Origin: Chengkuizengella axinellae
GTDB lineage: Bacteria > Bacillota > Bacilli > Paenibacillales > KCTC-33759
Direction of reading: 5' to 3'
DNA: 64,000 nucleotides
Assembly: GCF_030730905.1 (NCBI RefSeq)
Contig: NZ_JAVAMP010000004.1
Coordinates: forward strand, 186,001 to 250,000
The notes below the pieces were generated by a model that saw only the letters and a list, made by a program, of their open reading frames with translations, was not told the origin of the DNA and made no database searches. Positions 1-9,700 of this stretch are shown here, one piece after another. The translations under genes were made by a program, and so were the position numbers. How positions within the stretch are numbered: position 1 is the stretch's first letter; each line of letters starts with the position of its first letter.

Positions 1-462
1 AGTATCATAATAAGTAATTTGAATATATGCTCCTTTACCTGAGGTAACATCCGTTTTTATGTTTGCATTTAAATTGTACTTGTTAGAACCAAAAACCAGC
101 ACTTGTTCTTGTGTTACCATCGCTCGAATATTGCCCTCAGAATCGCTAGGATCTGCAGTTACTGATGAGATCATTAAAACATGATTTGTAGGATCTGCAT
201 CATCTTGGACAACATCAAAGGTTGGGATTAATTCTGAGTTGTTGGGATCAACGTACGTTTTCACCCAACCACTTACTGGTTCAAAATTGTCCCAAACTGA
301 ATCAACATCAGACGCTATTATAGCTTCAAAATCCCCGTTCATAATTAAATTTGAAGTTTGAGCTTCACTTGTTATCTCAGTTGTAAAACTAGGAATAAAA
401 CTAAACAACATTGTAAAAATAATCATGAATGATGTCGCTTTGTTTAATTTTTGATGTTTCAT
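1..462 (-). CDS. N-terminus of a secreted carbohydrate-binding protein (cut by window edge)
   Basis: The first 154 codons of a minus-strand gene are visible; the rest lies beyond position 1. Translation from the ATG at 462, preceded by GAGGTGG, gives a signal peptide (MKHQKLNKATSFMIIFTMLF and following) and then the start of a module beginning NLIMNGDFEA. This matches the carbohydrate-binding (CBM_4_9-like) modules that open both PL8 lyases at 1311-12589. The leader carries the same 47-bp promoter module and a cre box. It is therefore probably another secreted polysaccharide-degrading or glycan-binding protein of the same regulon. The catalytic part is not visible, so its enzymatic class cannot be stated. 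Confidence 0.8.
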   Translation of the reverse strand, partial: MKHQKLNKATSFMIIFTMLFSFIPSFTTEITSEAQTSNLIMNGDFEAIIASDVDSVWDNFEPVSGWVKTYVDPNNSELIPTFDVVQDDADPTNHVLMISSVTADPSDSEGNIRAMVTQEQVLVFGSNKYNLNANIKTDVTSGKGAYIQITYYDT

Positions 463-568
463 GCTTCCACCTCTTTTTTGAGTTATTTCTTACCTGTCAT
501 TTCTTCAATCTGTAACGTGTTATGCATTTTATATGATTCAGATTTTTTTGGCATAAGATTAAATGAAT

Positions 569-582
569 TGAAAACGCTTACA
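569..582. promoter_or_regulatory. cre box (CcpA site)
   Basis: TGAAAACGCTTACA matches all 14 positions of the Bacillus cre consensus TGWAARCGYTWNCW. It lies about 85 nt downstream of the predicted -10 box at 666-671, so bound CcpA would act as a roadblock to transcription of the gene at 1-462. Confidence 0.8.
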
Positions 583-665
583 AATGTTGGTATTATCATT
601 TCTTATTTTTCTTCATAACACCTCTCCTATCTATAAAATTATTATATCAATCAAATATATTTACA

Positions 666-713
666 ATTGTAAGGGTTTTCATTTGTGAGTTTAAGGGGAA
701 AACAATTTACCCC
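666..713 (-). promoter_or_regulatory. Shared promoter module, copy A (gene at 1-462)
   Basis: In coding (minus) orientation: GGGGTAAATTGTTTTCCCC, TTA plus 10 nt, then TGAAAACCCTTACAA, with TACAAT as the -10 hexamer (plus 666-671). Block lengths (19, 13, 15) equal those of seven other sites in the window. The start codon is about 200 nt downstream. Confidence 0.75.
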
Positions 714-908
714 TATTGATGATCGTTACACTGTCACTGAATTTTTTTATAAAGAGGATCTTAAGCATTTTTATCTTCCACTGAAATAGATGACCTTATT
801 AAGCAATTCAAGTTGTGAACTCCCTCTTGAAGGAGGAAGTTTACAACATGGAGGTAAGTATAATATAAAATTTATAAATGTTGGATGATAATTTTCTATT
901 AATATTGA

Positions 909-1097
909 AATAAGGAACTTTCGTTCCCCTATTTATAGAATTTATCACAATGCATAAAAATAGAGGAAATTCGTTCCCTTATTCTATTGATTTTCTCATT
1001 ACTCTTTGAAAAAACTATGAATAAGACCCTCATTTTGCTCTATTCTGTTAGAAAAACATAAAAATCTCGAAATAAGACCCTCATTTTACTCTATTTT
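909..1097. repeat. Four short related repeats
   Basis: Four elements of about 25 nt begin near 909, 957, 1019 and 1069. The first two are imperfect inverted repeats around TCGTTCCC (AATAAGGAAC...GTTCC...TATT). The last two are near-identical direct copies of ATAAGACCCTCATTTT followed by G or A and CTCTATT. All run from an A/T-rich ATAAG or ATAG start to a CTATT or TTATT end. Function unknown; they resemble small dispersed hairpin repeats. Confidence 0.55.
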
Positions 1098-1276
1098 TAA
1101 TTGGGGAAGCAGTGGAAGCAGCGATAGACACATTGACTTGCTAATACAAGATAGATTCTCTAAGAAAAAAATTCCGTAAAGGTGATTGATGAACCTTTTC
1201 CCTTTTAAAATATTTGAGGGAGGTTAAGATTCATTATTCATTCTATCTGATTATTTACTTAAATACTAATTAGATA

Positions 1277-1300
1277 ATAAGGGGTAATGACACCCCTTAT
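1277..1300 (-). terminator. Hairpin after the first PL8 gene
   Basis: ATAAGGGGT and ACCCCTTAT form a perfect 9-bp stem with a 6-nt loop, starting about 10 nt after the stop codon at 1311. On the minus strand it is followed by a T-rich but interrupted stretch, so termination is likely but not textbook. Confidence 0.55.
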
Positions 1301-1310
1301 ACCTATACTT

Positions 1311-4300
1311 CTATCTCTTTATTTTTCCATTTGTTAGCTTCAACTGTTTATAATCTATCACTTGATCATTAGAATCTACTAAGTAAACTCCTAGATAGGT
1401 TTTATTTTTTACATAGTTGGGAATCAAAATCTCCTCCCCTATTGTATAAGGATCAATTACACCTTCTCCAACAGGTAGTACCGTTCGATCCACCTCAAAA
1501 CTTGTCTCATCTTCTTCATTAAAAATAAAAATGACCAAACGATAAAGACTTTCGTCTATTTCCGCTTCAACTCTTGTAGTTCCCTCTAGTTCACCTTTTT
1601 TAGCTTTAGGATTAAACTGAACGTTGTTAGGAGTTTTCACAGACGCTTTAAATGCTTGTAATGCTTCATGAAGTGTTTCTACAGATTGATCAACTACAGC
1701 TTGTGTCTGATTTGCTGCATCATTTAGCAACATTTGAACCTCACTTATCACATTTTGCAATATTTCCTTACTTCCTTCAGGGTATTGCCCCACTGCATTT
1801 CCTTCTTCCGCTTGATCGTGAAATTGTTGCGCCTCATCTATGATTGCAATTAATTCACTTACATCATTAGCCGCTTGTATAATGTTTTCTTTAAAGCTTT
1901 CAATGGCTGATAGAAGATTTGCTTCCGTTTCATTTATCACTTCTTGTGATTGATTTACCCCATCATTTAAAATCACCTGAGCATGATCCAGCTCCACTTG
2001 CAGAAGCTCATGGTCAGGGGCGGAGACATCTCCTACCCCAGAACCAACATTGTGATTAATTAATAATTGCCCAGCGTTATCAATTGCTTCACTTAAACCA
2101 CTTAGATCACTCATATCAAGTTTAACCTTGGCTGTAAAGCTTTCACCTGCTGCACCAGTTACATCCACAGTAAGCCTTATAAATGGCTCTAAATGTTCTA
2201 CTGTAATATTGTTATCTGCCTCTAAAAGCTGTAATCCCTTTTGTTGAATTTCTATTTCAATAACACTACCTACCTGTGTTGGATCAGACACTGAAATTTC
2301 AAGTTCACCATTCAACTCTTGCATCATCACTGAAGCTTGCTGATACACGGTCAAGTCTCCAACGGTTTCCCCACCATTGTTCCAGAAGTTAGCTCCGAGC
2401 AGACCGAGTGAATGATTTTGAACCGCTTGTACCTCTGCATCATTACGCAAGACTTCAATATCTGGATTTGTTGCGTATGAAGCTACTTCCTGTGTAGAGT
2501 AATTTGGCAACAACACGTATGCATACGTATCATCTTGAGGTTGTATACCATGATCAAACCACATTGTCATATAGGACCTTGTAACTGGATCATCCGTTTC
2601 ACCTGCATTTATATCCTGCCAGCTTCCAGTACGTGATTCTTTTTTCACTTGTACACTAGGTAATTCTGGAAAGTAGTATCCAATAGCTGAACCTTCTACA
2701 TTCCCTTCTAAATGCACCCATTCCACATGATCTAAGGTTTGCTCCCAACCTAATTGTTCTGGTTGTATTTGCCCGTTAATGACAATTTCATTTGTGCCAT
2801 CATCACGAATTTTACGGTTCTCAACAATCGTTTCTACTGAAGTGGATCCACCACTTGTAATTCCAGCTCCAACAGCTACAATTTCATCATCAAACATAAA
2901 CCAGGATTTTTTCGCTTTTACATCCAATGCATGATAAGACATTCCAGTTGCTCCATATTCATCTTGGAATGTGACTCCGCCTACCCAAGGTTCAGGAGAT
3001 CTTTCTTCACCCAGTCCATCTTGCATGTTCACCGTATTTATTGTTGTTCCTGGTATTCGATAAGGATCCACAGTTGGCCAAAAACCATCGCTATAATGAC
3101 CCAAATCATTGTTATACAAATAGGTCATCCCTGATCCTGTATGCCACCCTTTCACATTTTCATCTAAAATAGATTCAAAGTTTTGTATACGGTCAGAGTA
3201 CATACTAATGCCAAACGCATAACCCTCTTTATGATTTACGACTCTATTCATAGCGGAGAAGGTTTTATGCAAGTCGAGTTCTCCACGAGGTTGGATGCTA
3301 TTATCTGCTATTAAATCATCATATAACTTAAAGTCACTGAAATCTGAAATATATTGTTCGTAGTTTAAATACGTATCTTGCTCAATCCAATATTTTGCCA
3401 AACTTTTAAATTGTGTAGCATATGGTTCATCTACAAACTCAGCATAACGCAGGAGTGAGTTGGTTAAATAATAACCTGAATCATGATCTTGTAACCCACT
3501 TTTTGCAATAGACCTTCCTCTCACCATGTCCATCATGGCACCTTTATACATTAATGGCTCATATGCATTGCTTATTGCCTCATAAATGATTTGTATTTCT
3601 GGTCCTGTTACTTCCCAAGAAGTATTATTCAATAAACTTAAAATTTCTGGAGTAAATCTGATGATTTCCATACCATATGTTCCTGTGTACGGAATATCAT
3701 CATGCTGTATGAACGATCCATCCTCATAAAATCCATTTACTTCAGGGATATGGTCTACATATTCTAAATGGTCAATGATGGCATCTCTAACGCCTTCAAT
3801 TTTTGACACACTTTTCTCAATGCTTCCTGCACCTGCTACCGTTACACTATTCGTAAGTACATTCGCTAAGCTTGCATCCAGCGGAGCGCCACTTGAATGA
3901 GAACGGAAAAACTCATGTGTATTTGGAGCAAATTTATCTACCGTTGCCATGTACTTGTCTATTTGATCTTGTTTTAAATAATCGTGCAGGAGAATCACTG
4001 TTCTAACTAAATGTTTGGCAGCTCCTCTTTCATAGTGCCACCAATTTCCTGTTACTATAGTATTTTCATTATACTTATTATCATACATCCATTCTAAACC
4101 GGACATGATGTCACTTAATAGCTGTTTATTTTGATAAACCTCTGAATCTTCATAAGAAAACGCTTCAGCCATCGAATAGAGCTTGCTGTAATTCGTTGTT
4201 ATATCCTCTGATAGTGATAACGTGTGAGGATCATACAACCATAAAAAAGATGTGTTTTCATTTTTATTCATAGACTCCCAATTCGTGATGCCACTTGAGA

Positions 4301-6347
4301 TTTTTTCATTAAATAGGTCTTTCATTCTAGGGTCATTTGGATCTAAAGCAGAGGTTTGTAATACTTGTTCCTTTAATTTCATACGCAAATCATCAAATTC
4401 ATCCCAAATATAAGGCTCTATAGTAACTGTACTAACTGCGCTACGAACACCGTCTTCTGTTTGGACTGTAATTTCTACTGTTCCTGGCTGAATTGCATGT
4501 ACTAAGTCGTTCTCAACTGTAGCTATAGAAGGATCAGATGAAGTCCAAATAAGCGAGGACACATCCGCCCCTAGAGGTTGAACAACAGGATTTAACAATC
4601 GATAACGACCTTCAAACATATTCATCTGTGAATCTAATTGAAGTGTATCTATTTGAACAGGATCAGCATTGGGATTGTCAGTGACATGAACGATAACTGT
4701 ATCATAAATTCTTGATTCTTCACCATAAGCAGTAATGATCGCTTTTCCTTCTCTAACTCCTGTCACTACCCCATTAGGATCAACAGTTGCAACAGATTCA
4801 TCTGAAGAAATCCAAATGGTGTTTTCTTTAGCATCTACTGGTTGTACATTCAATTGTAATGATTCTGTTTCTAATTGTTGGATCGTTAATTCATCTTCAA
4901 CAATGTCTAAACTCGTAATAGAAATCCAGCCGCTTATTAAAGATACATCATCAAACCATACCGTTCCGGTTCCTTTATCCAAATAAAGTTCAACTAGGAT
5001 TTGTGCTGTACCAGGTGGAGGATCTAAAATTAAATTATGTTTCTGCCAATCGTTCGTCCCAGTTACACTTAAAATGGATGGTATACCTGAATCCGCTACT
5101 TTATCTCCGTTTGCATCTTTGAATTGGGCACGAAACATAGCACCCTTGCCAACTACATTTTCTGTTTTGATCCATGCGCTTAATTGATAGGCTTCATTGT
5201 CATCAATACCTGATACATGTTGAGTCACCGCCACTCTTACATAGTCATTGTTGATATCATTTCCTACCGATGATATTTTGACAGAACTATTTCCAGAATG
5301 ATACACATCTTGAACAACTGTAGTTGATGCTGTCCCTAAGGAATTCGCTCCATTAAACCATGCTTTCCAGTTCGTTGCGCTTGTCGAATCAGCATCCCAG
5401 TTTCCAATGCCTCCTCCCATTTGTTCAAAACCTGCATTTAGGACATCATTTAAATTTTGGAGCACAGAAATCTGTATTGTATCTTGAATATCACCTTTCT
5501 CATTGGAGGCTGTTATTAAGGCAGTCCCTGCATTCATTGCTGTCACTGTACCTGTATCATCAACGGTAACAATTGAATCATCTGATGAAGACCAAACCAT
5601 CGTTTCTGTTGTATCTAAAGGCTGTACATGCCATTTTAGAGAATTAGTATCTCCCTCTACTATTTCTAAATCTGTTAATTCAATATCTATAGACTGAATA
5701 GGTATCCGAACGATTTCAGTGAGTTCAATATCATCAAACCAAACCGTTCCAACCCCTCTATCCAAATAAAATTCTACTAAAATCTGTTCTGTACCAACTG
5801 GAGGATCTAATTGTAAACTATAGTTTTTCCAATCTGTTGTTCCAGATATAGCTTGCGTAGCGGGAATGGTAGAATTCGCAATTTTTGTCCCCGCACCATC
5901 TTTAAATTGAGCACGGAACATCGCACCTTTACTAGCATCTATACCCATTACTTGATCTGTTTTCATCCATGCACTTAAGTTGTATTGCTTTTGATCATCA
6001 ACGCCTACAGCATGTTGTGTCACTGCTACTCTGATATAATCACTACTAATATCATGTCCTACAGAAGATATTTTCAAAGCACTGCTGCCAGAATGGTACA
6101 CATCTTGAACAACAGTCGTTGATGCCGTCCCTAAAGAATTTGCACCATTAAACCATGCTTTCCAATTCATTGGACTAGTCGCTAAATCATCCCAATTCCC
6201 AGTACCGCCACCCATTTGTTCAAAGCCTGAGTTATCTACTAAATTCAATGTTTGTGCACGACCTTGCTCAACTGCCGGTAAAAAACTAAGTAATAAAATA
6301 ACGATAAGTGCCTGTGAAATCCACTTTTTATAATATGACTGATTCAT
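1311..6347 (-). CDS. Secreted modular polysaccharide lyase family 8 (hyaluronate/chondroitin lyase type), paralog 1
   Basis: A 1678-aa secreted lyase predicted to cleave uronate-containing glycans by beta-elimination. Order of parts: signal peptide (1-31), carbohydrate-binding module (about 36-212), Big2 Ig-like domain (216-296), second binding module (298-473), two more Big2 domains (475-643), alpha/alpha-toroid PL8 catalytic domain (about 646-1000), central and C-terminal beta domains (to about 1400), then two helical FIVAR-like repeats (about 1440-1580). The catalytic set of the family is present: N833, H882 and Y891, with the H-to-Y spacing of 9 seen in streptococcal hyaluronate lyase. 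The aromatic patch NWW is at 768-770 and the MVRGRS motif follows. Substrate (hyaluronan, chondroitin or other) cannot be decided from sequence, but the sulfatase in the same regulon favours a sulfated glycosaminoglycan. It has its own promoter module at 6581-6628. Confidence 0.9.
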   Translation of the reverse strand: MNQSYYKKWISQALIVILLLSFLPAVEQGRAQTLNLVDNSGFEQMGGGTGNWDDLATSPMNWKAWFNGANSLGTASTTVVQDVYHSGSSALKISSVGHDISSDYIRVAVTQHAVGVDDQKQYNLSAWMKTDQVMGIDASKGAMFRAQFKDGAGTKIANSTIPATQAISGTTDWKNYSLQLDPPVGTEQILVEFYLDRGVGTVWFDDIELTEIVRIPIQSIDIELTDLEIVEGDTNSLKWHVQPLDTTETMVWSSSDDSIVTVDDTGTVTAMNAGTALITASNEKGDIQDTIQISVLQNLNDVLNAGFEQMGGGIGNWDADSTSATNWKAWFNGANSLGTASTTVVQDVYHSGNSSVKISSVGNDINNDYVRVAVTQHVSGIDDNEAYQLSAWIKTENVVGKGAMFRAQFKDANGDKVADSGIPSILSVTGTNDWQKHNLILDPPPGTAQILVELYLDKGTGTVWFDDVSLISGWISITSLDIVEDELTIQQLETESLQLNVQPVDAKENTIWISSDESVATVDPNGVVTGVREGKAIITAYGEESRIYDTVIVHVTDNPNADPVQIDTLQLDSQMNMFEGRYRLLNPVVQPLGADVSSLIWTSSDPSIATVENDLVHAIQPGTVEITVQTEDGVRSAVSTVTIEPYIWDEFDDLRMKLKEQVLQTSALDPNDPRMKDLFNEKISSGITNWESMNKNENTSFLWLYDPHTLSLSEDITTNYSKLYSMAEAFSYEDSEVYQNKQLLSDIMSGLEWMYDNKYNENTIVTGNWWHYERGAAKHLVRTVILLHDYLKQDQIDKYMATVDKFAPNTHEFFRSHSSGAPLDASLANVLTNSVTVAGAGSIEKSVSKIEGVRDAIIDHLEYVDHIPEVNGFYEDGSFIQHDDIPYTGTYGMEIIRFTPEILSLLNNTSWEVTGPEIQIIYEAISNAYEPLMYKGAMMDMVRGRSIAKSGLQDHDSGYYLTNSLLRYAEFVDEPYATQFKSLAKYWIEQDTYLNYEQYISDFSDFKLYDDLIADNSIQPRGELDLHKTFSAMNRVVNHKEGYAFGISMYSDRIQNFESILDENVKGWHTGSGMTYLYNNDLGHYSDGFWPTVDPYRIPGTTINTVNMQDGLGEERSPEPWVGGVTFQDEYGATGMSYHALDVKAKKSWFMFDDEIVAVGAGITSGGSTSVETIVENRKIRDDGTNEIVINGQIQPEQLGWEQTLDHVEWVHLEGNVEGSAIGYYFPELPSVQVKKESRTGSWQDINAGETDDPVTRSYMTMWFDHGIQPQDDTYAYVLLPNYSTQEVASYATNPDIEVLRNDAEVQAVQNHSLGLLGANFWNNGGETVGDLTVYQQASVMMQELNGELEISVSDPTQVGSVIEIEIQQKGLQLLEADNNITVEHLEPFIRLTVDVTGAAGESFTAKVKLDMSDLSGLSEAIDNAGQLLINHNVGSGVGDVSAPDHELLQVELDHAQVILNDGVNQSQEVINETEANLLSAIESFKENIIQAANDVSELIAIIDEAQQFHDQAEEGNAVGQYPEGSKEILQNVISEVQMLLNDAANQTQAVVDQSVETLHEALQAFKASVKTPNNVQFNPKAKKGELEGTTRVEAEIDESLYRLVIFIFNEEDETSFEVDRTVLPVGEGVIDPYTIGEEILIPNYVKNKTYLGVYLVDSNDQVIDYKQLKLTNGKIKR

Positions 6348-6505
6348 AAGTACACCTCTTTTTGAATGTTAGTTTGGATTGTTGAAAATTTGAATAGATA
6401 AATCTCTGTAAGCATGACATGTTTTAAAATCTATATATCTTGAATTAATCAATAACTGTATTTAAATATTGTATTTACTATTATTTTTATATTATATAAT
6501 CTTTT

Positions 6506-6519
6506 AGAAAACGCTTACA
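6506..6519. promoter_or_regulatory. cre box (CcpA site)
   Basis: AGAAAACGCTTACA matches the cre consensus at 13 of 14 positions. It sits about 60 nt downstream of the predicted -10 box, the same arrangement as at 569-582 and 12723-12736. Confidence 0.7.
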
Positions 6520-6580
6520 TTTTTTCTTAATTTAATCTCTCCCCCTTTCTTATTATTAATCTATTTCTTAGCGTGTATCT

Positions 6581-6628
6581 ATTGTAAGTGCTTTCATAAA
6601 AGGGTAGAAGGGGAAAAAATATTACCCC
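6581..6628 (-). promoter_or_regulatory. Shared promoter module, copy B (PL8 paralog 1)
   Basis: Coding orientation: GGGGTAATATTTTTTCCCC, 13-nt spacer, TGAAAGCACTTACAA with -10 TACAAT (plus 6581-6586). The last block also matches a cre box at 13 of 14 positions (plus 6583-6596), so activation and catabolite repression may overlap here. Confidence 0.75.
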
Positions 6629-6712
6629 CTATTTACAATAGGGAGTGTTAAAACATCATATCTTAGAAAGGATCATAAAGAAATACAAAATGATTTCCAT
6701 TCTAAATAAGAA

Positions 6713-6760
6713 ACTAGGACTAGTCCTTTTGGCAATGAACCCTACATGAACAGTCCTAGT
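6713..6760 (-). terminator. Hairpin after PL8 paralog 2
   Basis: ACTAGGACT and AGTCCTAGT are perfect complementary arms about 30 nt apart, roughly 30 nt past the stop codon at 6791. The minus strand continues with TTTCTTATTT. The loop is long, so confidence is moderate. Confidence 0.45.
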
Positions 6761-6790
6761 ATATTCATTCAATCAAATTTCACATAAAAC

Positions 6791-9700
6791 TCACTTTATT
6801 TTTCCATTCGTTAGTTTAAGCTGTTTGTAATCTACTACTTGATTATCTTCATCTACTAAATAAACGTTAAGATAGGTATTATTTTTATCATAAGCAGAAA
6901 TAACGATATCTTCTCCTATTGTGTATGGATCAATGACTCCTTCTCCAGCAGCAGGTAAAACGTCTGGATCCATCTCACTGCTTGTCTCATCTTTTTCGTA
7001 ATCAATCTCTATCACTAAACGATATTTACTTTCATCTATTTCAGCTTCAACTCTTGTAGTTCCTTTTCGTTCACCTTTTTTAACCTTAGGTTTAAACTGA
7101 ACGTTGTTAGGCTCTTTTACAGAAGCTTTAAATTCATCCAAAGCTTCTTGTAATGTTTCAACAGATCGATCAACAGCAGCTTGTGTCTGATTCGCTGCGT
7201 CATCTAGCAGGATCTGAGCTGCATAGATCACATTTTGCAAAATCTCCTTACTACCGTTAGGGTATTGCCCTACAGCATTCCCTTCTTCCGCCTGATCATG
7301 AAATTGTTGTGTTTCATCTATGATTGAAATTAATTCACTTATGTCATTGGCAGCTTGAATGATGCTTTCTTTAAAAATCTCAATAGCTGAACGAAGATTA
7401 GCTTCTGCTTCATTTATGGCCTCTTGTGGTTGATTGGCTGCATCATTGAAAATGATCCGAGCGTTATCCAACTCCGTTTGCAAAAGTCCATGGTCAGGGG
7501 CGGAGATATCTCCAACCCCAGTACCAACTTCGTGACTAAGCAACAGCTGTTCAGCCTCATCCATTACTCCACTTAAACCACTTAGCTCACTTGCTTCTAG
7601 CTTAAACTTCGCTGTAAAACTTTGACCTGCTGCATCTGTTACATCCACTATGAGTTTAATAAAGGGTTCAAATTGTTGGACTGTGATATTGTTATGTGCT
7701 TCTACAAGCTGTAAAGCTTTTTGATTTAATTCTATCTCAATGATATTTCCTTGCTGAGTGGGGTCAGAAATAGAAATTTCAAGTTCCCCATTTGACGTTT
7801 GCATCATCACTGAAGCTTGCTGATAAACGGTCAAGTCTCCTACTGTTTGCTGCTCATTATTCCAGAAGTTCGCTCCTAGGATACCTAACGAATGACTCTG
7901 AACCGCTTGTACAGTCTCATCATTTCGTAAAATTTCAATATCTGGATTAGCTGTGTAGGTTTCTACTGCTTCTGCTGAATAATTCGGCAACAAGACATAT
8001 GCATACTTATCCTCCTGAGGTTGTACACCATGATCAAACCACATCGTCATGTAGGATCTAGTCACTGGATCATCTGACTCCGCTTCATTGATATCCCTCC
8101 AACTTCCTGTCCTCTCTTCTTTTTTCACTTGTACAGTAGACGGATCTGGAAAATAATAGCCAATAGCTGAACCTTCTACATTCCCTTCTAAATGCACCCA
8201 CTCTACTTGGTCTACAGTTTGCTCCCAACCTAATTGTTCTGGCTGCACTTGACCATTGATGACAATTTGGTTCGTTCCATCATCACGAATTTTACGATTT
8301 TCAACGATGGTTTCAACTGGGGTAGTTTCTCCACTCGTAATTCCCGCTCCAACAGCTACGATCTCATCATCAAACATAAACCAAGATTTTTTCGCTGTTA
8401 GTGAACTTTCCCATGCATCATATGACATTCCAGCTGTTCCGTATAAGTCTTGGAAAGTCACGCCACCTACCCAAGTTTCTGTAGATGTATCCTTGCCCTC
8501 TTCATCTTGCATGGTCTGAGTATCTATCGTTGTACCTGGTATTCGATATGGATCCACGGTCGGCCAAAATCCATCGCTATAGTGACCTAAATCATCGTTA
8601 TATAAATAGGTCATCCCTGAACCTGTATGCCATCCTTTTAAATTATTTCCATTATTCTCTTCATAGTTTTGAATTCGATCAGAATACATACTGATTCCAA
8701 AGGCATATCCTGTCTTATGGTTAACAACTCTATCCATTGCAGAAAAAGTTTTATGCAAGCTCAGTTCTCCACGGGGTTGGACATTCTCATCCGCTATTAA
8801 AGCGTCATATAAATAAAAGTCGCTAAAACTAGAAAGGTTTTGTTCATAGTTTAAATAGGTGTCCTGTTCAATCCAATATTTTGCCAAGCTTTTAAATTGT
8901 TCTGCATACGGAGCAGGAACGAACTCTGCATAACGAGTAAGTGCATTCGTTAAATAAAAACCAGAATCATGATCTTGCAATTCACTTTTAGCAATGGATC
9001 GCCCTCTCACCATATCCATCATGGCACCTTTATACATTAACGGTTCAAAAGAATTGAGAACAGCATCATAAATCATATCAATTTCTGGACTGGCCGCATC
9101 CCACGAAGTATCATTCAGTAAACTTAAAATATCAGGAAGATTTCGAATGATTTCCATACCATACGTCCCGGTGTATGCTATATTATTATGAAATACATAA
9201 GAACCATCCTTATAGAATCCGTTAGTCTCATTAGGTACATCGTCTGCATATTCAATACGATCAATAATCGCATTTCTAACTCCAGCTATTTTTCCAGCAT
9301 TTTTTTCTATACTCCCTGCACCAATCAACGCTACACTATTCGAAATTGAATTTGCTAAAGTTGAATCAAGCGGGCCATCTGGATGAGGATAATTATACTG
9401 AATTGTATTGGGTGCAAATTTGTCTATAGTTGCTATATATTTATCCATTTGTTCTTGATTTAAGTAGTCATGTAGTAAGACAAGAATCGGAACTAAATGC
9501 TTAACTGCACCCCTTTCATAATTCCAATAATTACCTATTTCAGAGGTGTTTTCGTTGTATTTATTTTCATACATCCATTCTAAAGCAGATATGAGGTCCC
9601 CTAATAATCGTTCATCTTGATAATAAGGGGAATCTTCATAAACAAAAATTTTAGCCATCGTTGACAATCTTGAATAGCTGTTTGTGATGTCTGCCGCTAA

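Larger units (their letters stand above)
463..1310. other. Intergenic region with leader, promoter module and short repeats
   Basis: No convincing gene is present in these 848 bases. The left part is the leader of the gene at 1-462, with a cre box (569-582) and the shared promoter module (666-713). The middle has a ribosome-site-like GGAGGAAG at about 827 followed by only a few codons. Four short related repeats occupy 909-1097, and the terminator hairpin of the lyase gene lies at 1277-1300. Confidence 0.7.
6348..6790. other. Leader and promoter region of the first PL8 gene
   Basis: No gene. It holds a 5' leader of about 230 nt with a cre box (6506-6519), the promoter module (6581-6628), and the hairpin ending the upstream lyase gene (6713-6760). 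Confidence 0.7.

Noticed and set aside
1277-1300. GGGGTA at 1281 as a ninth promoter module
   Set aside because: It is part of a perfect hairpin after a stop codon, lies on the other strand and lacks the second block and -10 hexamer.
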